A stretch of 6,241 bases of DNA from assembly GCA_022704925.1 (NCBI GenBank), contig JAKJFK010000106.1, positions 1 to 6,241 of the forward strand. Reading direction: 5' to 3'. The first letter of the stretch is position 1. Each line of letters begins with the position of its first letter. This stretch comes from a candidate division TA06 bacterium (GTDB lineage: Bacteria; Ratteibacteria; UBA8468; MWAK01). The notes under the pieces were generated by a model. That model was not told the origin of the DNA, did not search any database, and saw nothing but the letters and a program-made list of their open reading frames with translations. Position numbers and translations under genes: made by a program. Shown here one piece after another: positions 1-6,063 of this stretch.

Positions 1-835
1 GGTAATGATGGGGTCGGTCGCTGCCGGCCGCCTCCCGGCTGGCCAGTTCCGTCCCCTGGTTCCGGTTATCCTGGTAGAAGACCGCCCGGTCGTCCGGCTC
101 GGCGTAGGCCGAAATCCCGCGGGCATGCAGCTCGACGCTGAAGGTCCGCTTGCCGACCGCCCAGTTGTTCATCAGGAAGCCGACCGCGCCGCTTTCGAAC
201 TTCAGCAGGGCATTGAAGGCATTTTCGTAGTCGGCGCAGCATTTCCCGATGTCGCTCACCACCCGGCGCACCTCCCCGCCCATCCAGCGCAGGATGTCGA
301 CCGCGTGGATGACGTCGCAGGTGAGCATGTCGATCCGGCCGTCGTAATACGGCCGGGCGCCCAGCCGGTTCTTCAGGTAGCGGGCGCCGCACTGGATGAC
401 CGGACCCCGTTCCTCGACCCGACGCCGGGACTCGACCAGGAGCGGGCAGAAACGGCGCTGGAAACCGACCATGCTCAGCCGGTCCCGGAGGCGGGCCCGA
501 TCGGCCATCCGGCCGGTTTCGGCCGCCGACACGCCGGGCGGCTTCTCGATGAAAACGTGGAACCCGCGGTCGAGGCATTCCAGGACCGGCTCCAGGACCA
601 GGAAGGGCGGCAGGATAAGATAGACCGCCGCCGCCTCGACCTCGTCCAGCATCCGCCGGTAATCGGTGAAGGTCCGTTGAATACCGAAACGATCCGCCGT
701 GGCCCGCAGACGCTCCGGTTCGAGGTCGCAGAGGCCGGCCAGTTCCACGTCCGGAAACTCGGCCAGGGATGGATAATGCATGGCGTTGGCGATCTCCCCG
801 GCGCCGATCAGCGCCAGGCGTACCCGGTCACTCAT
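1..835 (-). CDS. Gfo/Idh/MocA-family NAD(P)-dependent oxidoreductase, 3' end cut by the window
   Basis: The first 278 codons are present and open to the window edge. Family members are usually about 330-400 residues, so perhaps 60-120 C-terminal residues are missing. The N-terminus is a Rossmann fold: after MSDRVRLAL comes IGAGEIANAMHYP, with the dinucleotide-binding G-A-G at residues 11-13. The family lysine motif EKPPGVS is at 97-103 (K98), followed by MVGFQRRF (122-129). The second-domain signature DVIHAVDILRWMGG (174-187) contains H177 and D180, the usual substrate/catalytic positions. The sheet-domain strand ALLKFESGAVGFL follows at about 209-221. Such enzymes oxidise or reduce sugars, inositols and related polyols in the cytoplasm; substrate and direction are not readable. 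The ATG overlaps the lyase stop by 8 bases (ATGAGTGA) and has a GGAGG upstream, so the genes are probably translationally coupled. Family assignment is secure. A GH109-type hydrolase role within the superfamily cannot be excluded. Confidence 0.93.
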   Translation of the reverse strand, partial: MSDRVRLALIGAGEIANAMHYPSLAEFPDVELAGLCDLEPERLRATADRFGIQRTFTDYRRMLDEVEAAAVYLILPPFLVLEPVLECLDRGFHVFIEKPPGVSAAETGRMADRARLRDRLSMVGFQRRFCPLLVESRRRVEERGPVIQCGARYLKNRLGARPYYDGRIDMLTCDVIHAVDILRWMGGEVRRVVSDIGKCCADYENAFNALLKFESGAVGFLMNNWAVGKRTFSVELHARGISAYAEPDDRAVFYQDNRNQGTELASREAAGSDRPHHY

Positions 836-3800
836 GCTTCCCCCCGCCTCCGGCCGAAGGGCCGGTTTCGGCCGGCAATCGGAAGAGACGATTCCCGACC
901 GTGAAAAAGAGCCCGCCGTCCCCGTCCGGAAGAAAGTTCTCCCGGGCCGCTTCGGGTTCAAGGCGCGCCGTTACTTCTCCGGCCGCATTGACCAGCCAGG
1001 CGGAACCGGCGGCCGTCTGAACCAGGACTCCACCCGGCCGGGTGGCCAGGCCGGTAACGGCGCCGTCCAGGAGCCGGGTAAAACAAAACCGGCCGGTAAG
1101 CGGCTCGGCCCCGATCAGGAAACCGGCGGCGGTGCCGATCCAGAGCAGCGGGCGCTGCGGATCGAGCCGGAGTTGAAGCACGGCCCCGCCCAGCAGTTCC
1201 TCCCAGATCAGGCGCGGACGGCCGCCGGATTTCATTGCCTCCAGGCCGTAGACCCGGAGGTTGCGGCCGTGGTTGGCGCCCAGGCAGATAAGAGGACGGC
1301 CGTCAACCTCTCCCCAGGCCAGCGACTTGAGCAAACTGGTCCAGCCCTCCGCCAGCAGCTCCGCCTTCAGAAGGCCGTCGCGGTCCAGCAGCCGGCAGGT
1401 GGAGGCCATATTGGTAATCTCGCCGCCGGCGGCGATCTCCACCCGGCCGTCGCCGTCGAAATCGGCCGCGGCCAGCCGGCCGGGCACCCCGGCCAGGAAA
1501 AGGAATTGCCAGCGCTCATTCCCGGAAGTATCGAAGGCCCGGAGCCGGGAGTCACCGCAGCCGGCCACCAGGAGCGGGCCGGCCCCGAAATCGGCGCCGA
1601 TCAGCCGGGCGACCAGGGGTGTTTCCAGCTCAAACCAGGGCCAGTGGGTAGGTACCCGCTCGATCCGCCTCTCCCAGAGCGGTTCGCCCCGGCCGTCAAG
1701 AAGGGAGAGGCGATCGGCGGCGTGGCCGACGCCGATCAAGCCGGCACCGGCCGGACCGTCGAGAATCGCGATATCGCGGATCGGTCCGGCCAGGCGCCGC
1801 TCCCACTGCCGGCGGCCGGCCGCATCGAACCTTGTCAGCCCACCCGTATCGGTCCCGCAGACCGGACCGTCGTCCGCCGCGGCTCTCAAACAGGTAATCC
1901 GCCCTTCGACTTCGGCGAAGGGCCGGGCGGCCGGAAGCCGGGCCGGAACGGCCGGCGCCGCCGAAACGGATACCGGCCGGGCCGGTTCGGACTCTCCCAG
2001 GTCGGCCTCCCAGCCGGGGGCGGCCATCAAGAGGCGACCCGACTTTTCAACCAGTTCCAGTTCCGGTTCCCCCGCCCCCCGGATCTGGACCAGGTGCTCG
2101 AAACAGAAGCTTTCACCGGGGCCCAGGTACCCGGCCCGGCGCCCGGTGAGCTGGGTCAGGGCCGGCTCCGGCGTCCGGTAGCGACGGCACCAGCTCAGCA
2201 CCTTTTCGTTGACGCTCCGGCCGGCGGGATCCTTGACCCGATCGACCACGCCCAGGATCAGTTCCACCGGCCGGGCCGCCAGCCGCAGGGAGTCCGGGGA
2301 CGACCGGGAAATAATCCGTAAGTCGACCGGGCCGGCGCCGGCGCTCTCCCGGCGGCTCAGCAGCCGGTTCCCTTCCAGGACGGCCTTCGCCGGGGTGCGG
2401 AAATGGACCTCGGCCACGTAATCGCCGCCGGCCCGGGCGGTAATTTTATCGCGGAAGAAGACGGCCCGGCCCGGGCAGAAGATGATCTCCCGATCCCAGT
2501 CGGCGCCGGCGTAAGCGGCCAGGCGCAGAAGCAGACGCACCCGTCCGTCCGGAAAGATCTCCTTCTCCTTGAGGGCGGCGTAGGCCGGCACCGGGCCGCG
2601 GCGGCCGTCCCGGGTAACGGTAACCGCCGTGTGGTCCTCCGGGTCGGTCAGGACCAGCGAATCCTCGGAGACCAGGCCGGCCAGGCCGAAACGGGAGTAC
2701 TCCAGGACCGCGGCCGCGTCGTCGTAAGCGTGGGTACAGTCGATCTTGCGGTCAAAGATGTGGAGGGCGCCGCCCAACCCGTCTACCAGTAAATAATCGT
2801 CATTCTCGCGCCAGCCGGTCCGGATGCAGAGCTTGTCGAAACACTCATCAATGGGCGCGGCCGGCGGCGCGGCCGTGAAACCGACCGCCAGTTCCGGCTC
2901 CCGCTCCCAGACCCGGTAGATGAGCGGGTCGAGCGGGATGACCGTCAGGCCGCCGGCCGGCCGCTCCGGCTCCTTCGACTCCACGCCGGCCTCGAAGGCC
3001 TGGAAGACCGGCAGCTCCAGGCCGTCCCGGCGCTGTCCATCGGCGGCCAGGTCGTTGACATAGGCATAGCGTCCGTCCCGGTAGTAGGCGGCCGCGGCCC
3101 GCAGGCTCGGCCCCGGGAAGGAACGGATCAGGTCCGAATCGCCGAAGTTGGGGGTCAGGCCCCGGTTGTTGACCAGGACCATGGCGCATTCGGCCGCCCG
3201 GGCGGCGCCGCCCGCCTCGAAGTACCGGTGCGCCGGGTCCAGCAGGCCGCGGCCCAGCAGCATCGGCTGGGAGAGTCGGAAGCCGTGGATAACGCAATCC
3301 TCGTGGTGCTTCCAGCTGGAGGCATAGGGTTGGAAGAGCGTCTCGGCCGCCTGCCGCCACCAGGCCGGCCCGGCCAGCCCCGGATGGTGGACCTGGAAGT
3401 AGTCGGCGGCGTAGAGCAGGGCCAGGGCCGGCATCAGTCCGTGGTTCTGACGCGGCAGGTGGGGAGAGGTATAGCCGGGGTTCTCCAGCAGCCGACCGAT
3501 ACCCTCGTGCCCCTCGGCCCATTGATAGACGGTCTCCAGGAAGGGCTGGCGCAATTCTTCCGGGATCAAGCCCTGGTACTCCAGCAGGCGCCAGACCACC
3601 AGGCGGGAATAGGCGTAGAGATGGCCGATCCGGCCGGCCTCGATCGTGGCCGCCAGGACCCGGTGGAAATCGGCCAGCAAGCCCGGCTCGCCGCTCAGGT
3701 AGCCCAGGTAACCCTTGAGGTCTCCGAACTCGTCGTGGACGATGAACCGGGGATCGGCCGGCAGGGGTGTGCGGCGAAGCCGTTCCGCCGCCGCGTCCGG

Positions 3801-4268
3801 AACGGGCAGCCGGCTGAACTTTACCTCGCTGAAGTAAGGAAGCGGATCGGCCAGCCGTTCGGTCAGCAGCGCCAAGCCGGCCTCCAGCCCGGCCCGGTCC
3901 GAATAACCGAGGTGAACGAAGTTATGACCGCGGCCGAACGGATCGAGGAGGGTGCGGATTTCGTAACCGCCGGGACCGGGATAGCCACGGTCGGTCACCA
4001 GGAGAAAGCGGTAATAGAGATCCCGGACCGCCCGACTGTCGGCCAGGTTGCCGATCAGCAGGCCCGATCCGGCCTCCTCCAGTGCCGCCAGCGGCGGGTC
4101 TTCCAGGATTCGAATCGTTCGCTGGTGCCGCTCGAGACATCCGGCCAGCCGCCGGGCCGCCGCCCGGCCATTCAAACCAGCGGCGATGAAGAATCCCGGT
4201 GCCGCGGAGAGGGGGGTCGTCCGCTCCACCCGCCGCGCTTCCAACCGGCACTCCAATCCGGAAGCCAT
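828..4268 (-). CDS. Heparinase II/III-like polysaccharide lyase with N-terminal accessory domain and C-terminal beta-propeller
   Basis: This 1146-residue protein has four visible parts. Residues about 20-140 resemble the alpha/beta accessory domain found before GH67/GH20-type catalytic domains (LLIGNLADS at 70-78, GYEIRTL at 101-107, VHLGYSDRAG at 118-127). Residues about 185-400 are helical and fit the alpha/alpha toroid of heparinase II/III and alginate lyases, with a likely active-site RQNHG at 273-277 and a further H328 in CVIHGF. Residues about 470-740 fit the following beta-sandwich; GGALHIFDRK (499-508) and DCTHAYDDAA (510-519) match the usual H-x-x-D region, H513 being the best catalytic histidine candidate. 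After an Ala/Pro-rich linker (about 760-785), residues about 785-1132 form a propeller. Lyases of this fold cleave uronate-containing polysaccharides by beta-elimination; the substrate is unknown. No signal peptide is visible. The ATG is 3 bases after the preceding stop, and an in-frame TGA two codons upstream fixes the earliest possible start. The nearest Shine-Dalgarno-like AAGG is 14 bases away, so coupling to the upstream gene is likely. The lyase fold is likely; activity is inferred. Confidence 0.82.
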   Translation of the reverse strand: MASGLECRLEARRVERTTPLSAAPGFFIAAGLNGRAAARRLAGCLERHQRTIRILEDPPLAALEEAGSGLLIGNLADSRAVRDLYYRFLLVTDRGYPGPGGYEIRTLLDPFGRGHNFVHLGYSDRAGLEAGLALLTERLADPLPYFSEVKFSRLPVPDAAAERLRRTPLPADPRFIVHDEFGDLKGYLGYLSGEPGLLADFHRVLAATIEAGRIGHLYAYSRLVVWRLLEYQGLIPEELRQPFLETVYQWAEGHEGIGRLLENPGYTSPHLPRQNHGLMPALALLYAADYFQVHHPGLAGPAWWRQAAETLFQPYASSWKHHEDCVIHGFRLSQPMLLGRGLLDPAHRYFEAGGAARAAECAMVLVNNRGLTPNFGDSDLIRSFPGPSLRAAAAYYRDGRYAYVNDLAADGQRRDGLELPVFQAFEAGVESKEPERPAGGLTVIPLDPLIYRVWEREPELAVGFTAAPPAAPIDECFDKLCIRTGWRENDDYLLVDGLGGALHIFDRKIDCTHAYDDAAAVLEYSRFGLAGLVSEDSLVLTDPEDHTAVTVTRDGRRGPVPAYAALKEKEIFPDGRVRLLLRLAAYAGADWDREIIFCPGRAVFFRDKITARAGGDYVAEVHFRTPAKAVLEGNRLLSRRESAGAGPVDLRIISRSSPDSLRLAARPVELILGVVDRVKDPAGRSVNEKVLSWCRRYRTPEPALTQLTGRRAGYLGPGESFCFEHLVQIRGAGEPELELVEKSGRLLMAAPGWEADLGESEPARPVSVSAAPAVPARLPAARPFAEVEGRITCLRAAADDGPVCGTDTGGLTRFDAAGRRQWERRLAGPIRDIAILDGPAGAGLIGVGHAADRLSLLDGRGEPLWERRIERVPTHWPWFELETPLVARLIGADFGAGPLLVAGCGDSRLRAFDTSGNERWQFLFLAGVPGRLAAADFDGDGRVEIAAGGEITNMASTCRLLDRDGLLKAELLAEGWTSLLKSLAWGEVDGRPLICLGANHGRNLRVYGLEAMKSGGRPRLIWEELLGGAVLQLRLDPQRPLLWIGTAAGFLIGAEPLTGRFCFTRLLDGAVTGLATRPGGVLVQTAAGSAWLVNAAGEVTARLEPEAARENFLPDGDGGLFFTVGNRLFRLPAETGPSAGGGGKHE
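847..851 (-). promoter_or_regulatory. Probable ribosome binding site of the oxidoreductase gene, inside the lyase coding sequence
   Basis: GGAGG on the minus strand lies 11 bases before the ATG at 835-833, followed by a run of G and then GAAGC. The spacing is slightly long, but the purine-rich tract extends closer to the start. It sits within the Gly-rich last codons of the lyase, which fits coupled translation across the 8-base overlap. Confidence 0.55.
873..1916 (-). other. C-terminal beta-propeller region of the lyase gene (PQQ/FG-GAP-like repeats)
   Basis: This region encodes about residues 785-1132. It is a series of roughly 40-residue units in which a strand carrying G-x-D or a similar turn leads into a hydrophobic-Asp-x-x-G pair and then a Trp. 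Clear examples are LTRFDAAGRRQWERR (811-825), LSLLDGRGEPLWERR (854-868) and LRAFDTSGNERWQF (909-922). A further unit carries a calcium-loop-like ADFDGDGRVEIA (935-946; D936, D938, D940, E944), as in FG-GAP/VCBS blades. I count seven to eight possible blades, the later ones weaker. Such propellers usually bind ligands or partner proteins. No role can be assigned here, and the PQQ-like label describes the fold only, not cofactor use. Confidence 0.7.
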
Positions 4269-4271
4269 GAC

Positions 4272-6023
4272 TCAGCGGCGCGCCTTGACCGGCACCGTGA
4301 TCCGGGCGTAGATCGAGCTGTAAAGCGGCTTCATGCCCACCACCAGCCGGTCCGGGTAGAGATGGTAGACGGAGATGACCCGGCCGCCGACCAGGTCGGC
4401 CCGGGCCATGCCGCTCCCCCAGGCGATCCCGTCGGCCAGGAAGTTCGGAATCCCGTCGATCACCCGCCAGGCGAAACGGTGGCGGTGGCCGCCGAGCAGG
4501 GCGGTGGGCTGGTATTTGGCCAGCAAAGGAGCCGCCTCGTCGGCGTTGGCGACCCCGTTTCCGAAGACCTCGCTGAACGGGAAGTGCGTATAGACGAAGA
4601 GATAACGCGACTTGCCGGACTCTTCGAGCGCCTTTTTGAGAAACTCCAGGTCGTTCACCCGGTCCTCGGTGCTGTTGACGGATATGAAACGGACGCCGTT
4701 CTTCTCGAAGGCGTAATCCAGGCCGTTCGGCCGGGTATGCTTCAGGTACTGGGCCAGTTTCGCCTCCAGGGTCGTCCCCTCCGGCCAGGCCTGCCCTTCC
4801 GGCAGGTAACGGTCGTGGTTACCCGGCGTCTCGTAAAGGGGCACGGCCAGCAGGTTGCTTACCCGCTGATACTCGGCGTAGGCTTCGGGAGTGCTGTAAT
4901 CGACCAGGTCGCCGGAGTTGATGACAAAGGCCGGCCGAAGGCGGTTGATATCCTCCACCGCCGCCTCGTAGGCCAGCACGTCCACCCGGCGCCGGTAGGA
5001 GTCCCAGCGCTTCGGACTGTGCTGGGTGTCGGAGATCTGGACGAAGGTCAGCAGGGGTTTGGCGGCCAGGTCCTCGGCATAGCTCTCGCAGCCGTAAGGG
5101 TTGTCCAGGTAACGGTCCCGGGCGGCGCGTCCCCCGGGTGCGCGGCCGTTCCAGGCAGTCAGTTCCAGGGACGGCTGGCCGTCAAGCGGTATGGTCCGGA
5201 CCAGGGTCCGGTCCGGGTAAACCTCGTAGATCAGCCCCTGGGAAGGGTAAAAGCGGGTATCGATCGCCAGCCCCTGGCCGCTGACATAATAGGTATCCCC
5301 GGCCCGGAGGAATGGAAACTGGGTCTGGCCCGGGACGCCCGGCAGAACCACCAGGCTGACCTGGTACTTCTTGAAGAGGGCGGCCAGCTTCTCGTCCGGA
5401 AAGACCGGCACCTTGCCCCGCGACTGCCACCAGGCGACAAAGGAGTAAACCTCGGTGGTATTGAGAAGGACGATCAGGCCCCGGGCGCCCCGTTTCTCGG
5501 CCGCGGCCAGGTCCGACTCGAGAAATTCGGCCGCCGCCGGCGTCCCGTAACCCTCCATGATGAAGGCCAGGTGGATTCCCTTGAGGTCGGTCGAAAAGAA
5601 CGGCCGGTAATCGAAGATCTTCTCCTTTTCGAAGTCGGCCGGCGGCGCCACCCGGGCCGGGTCGGGAATCCGGCCGGCCCGGCCCCGATCGTCGCCCTTG
5701 CCGAGATAGACCGGCGCCTTGACCTCGCCCAGGATGCCGGCCAGGAGCCGGTAATCGGCGGCGCTGCCCACCGCGGTGACGGTTCCGTCCACCAGCAGGA
5801 AGGCCGGCTTCAATCCGTTCACCACCCCGACCCGCTGCTTCAGCATTTCGACGTTGCGTCCGTAGTGGCTCCGGTCGCCGGCCAGGTCGGCCGGGGCGGC
5901 GGCGATAGTGGGCGAACTGATCTGGCAGAAACGGAAGAGCGGCTCCTCGGCGGCCAACGGCCGGCACCAAAGCAGAACCGCCAGCAGGAGAAATCCTGCC
6001 GGGCGCCTCAATCGTCCAAACAT
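4272..6023 (-). CDS. Secreted calcineurin-like metallophosphoesterase with a duplicated, degenerate N-terminal domain
   Basis: The 583-residue product begins with a signal peptide: basic MFGRLRRPAG, a hydrophobic core at about 11-18, and likely cleavage after PLAA (residue 25). It should therefore act outside the cytoplasm. Residues about 323-568 are a metallophosphoesterase domain with the metal-binding series in order: VQISDTQ (D332, with Q334 where DxH is usual), SGDLVD (D372), GNHDR (N402, H403, D404), YTHFPF (H480) and GGHRHRF (H513, H515). The class hydrolyses phosphomonoesters or diesters at a two-metal centre; the substrate is not predictable here. Residues about 29-280 look like a second copy of the same fold with nearly all ligands replaced. 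A linker of about 40 residues (281-322) joins the halves. The ATG has an AGGGAGG five bases upstream, which supports this start. The TGA stop lies 3 bases before the lyase ATG and in the same frame. Family is certain for the C-terminal half; function within the glycan cluster is inferred. Confidence 0.92.
   Translation of the reverse strand: MFGRLRRPAGFLLLAVLLWCRPLAAEEPLFRFCQISSPTIAAAPADLAGDRSHYGRNVEMLKQRVGVVNGLKPAFLLVDGTVTAVGSAADYRLLAGILGEVKAPVYLGKGDDRGRAGRIPDPARVAPPADFEKEKIFDYRPFFSTDLKGIHLAFIMEGYGTPAAAEFLESDLAAAEKRGARGLIVLLNTTEVYSFVAWWQSRGKVPVFPDEKLAALFKKYQVSLVVLPGVPGQTQFPFLRAGDTYYVSGQGLAIDTRFYPSQGLIYEVYPDRTLVRTIPLDGQPSLELTAWNGRAPGGRAARDRYLDNPYGCESYAEDLAAKPLLTFVQISDTQHSPKRWDSYRRRVDVLAYEAAVEDINRLRPAFVINSGDLVDYSTPEAYAEYQRVSNLLAVPLYETPGNHDRYLPEGQAWPEGTTLEAKLAQYLKHTRPNGLDYAFEKNGVRFISVNSTEDRVNDLEFLKKALEESGKSRYLFVYTHFPFSEVFGNGVANADEAAPLLAKYQPTALLGGHRHRFAWRVIDGIPNFLADGIAWGSGMARADLVGGRVISVYHLYPDRLVVGMKPLYSSIYARITVPVKARR
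4320..5057 (-). repeat. Catalytic metallophosphoesterase domain (protein-level repeat, copy 2)
   Basis: Encodes about residues 323-568 and retains the complete run of metallophosphoesterase motifs listed for the gene. It starts at PLLTFVQISD, parallel to PLFRFCQISS at the start of copy 1, and ends just after YPDRLVVGMKPL, parallel to YPDRTLVRTIPL in copy 1. The shared edges suggest that the whole domain was duplicated rather than a fragment. Confidence 0.8.
5184..5939 (-). repeat. Degenerate copy of the metallophosphoesterase domain (protein-level repeat, copy 1)
   Basis: Encodes about residues 29-280. Landmarks shared in order with the catalytic copy are QIS (34-36 versus 329-331), L-x-PAF (71-75 versus 362-366), EFL (166-168 versus 460-462), KYQ (219-221 versus 503-505) and YPDR (269-272 versus 556-559). 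At the metal-site positions, S37 replaces D332, T81 replaces D372, K109 and G110 replace the N402-H403 pair, T190 replaces H480, and V230 and G232 replace H513 and H515. Only the aspartate of GNHD seems kept (D111). The alignment was made by eye. The copies have diverged too far to be visible as a DNA repeat. Confidence 0.75.
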
Positions 6024-6063
6024 TCAGGCCTCCCTGGCCGGAGCGGGCCCCGGTCGTCTGTCT
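6024..6063 (-). other. Short intergenic spacer between the CBM9-like gene and the phosphoesterase
   Basis: This 40-base spacer holds the phosphoesterase ribosome binding site. It contains small GC-rich self-complementary stretches (such as GGGGCCCG) but no stem followed by a T run, and no recognisable -35/-10 pair. It therefore looks like spacing within an operon. Confidence 0.6.
6029..6035 (-). promoter_or_regulatory. Ribosome binding site of the metallophosphoesterase gene
   Basis: AGGGAGG on the minus strand lies five bases before the ATG at 6023-6021. It is the strongest Shine-Dalgarno match among the three gene starts in the window and confirms the start that yields the signal peptide. 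Confidence 0.8.

Noticed and set aside
5-904. A 299-codon open frame on the plus strand over the oxidoreductase
   Set aside because: The opposite strand encodes a clear Gfo/Idh/MocA enzyme through the same bases, with all its motifs in order.
780-2321. A 513-codon open frame on the plus strand
   Set aside because: It is antisense to the lyase propeller region, has a low-complexity composition and shows no domain. It is the same codon-bias artefact.
2848-3522. A second minus-strand open frame within the lyase
   Set aside because: It is out of frame with the lyase and is dominated by Gly, Arg and Pro with no motif; the lyase frame continues uninterrupted through this region.
4272-4274. TGA as a sense codon (alternative genetic code)
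   Set aside because: Both complete genes end in TGA at sensible domain boundaries with the next start adjacent, and no in-frame TGA interrupts any domain. A standard code explains everything.
5955-6023. Lipoprotein signal (Cys at residue 20 of the phosphoesterase)
   Set aside because: The residues before the Cys are L-L-W, and a Trp just before the Cys does not fit a lipobox. Ordinary signal-peptidase I cleavage after PLAA is more likely.
6024-6063. Rho-independent terminator between the CBM9-like gene and the phosphoesterase
   Set aside because: The GC-rich self-complementary bases are short and no T run follows them.
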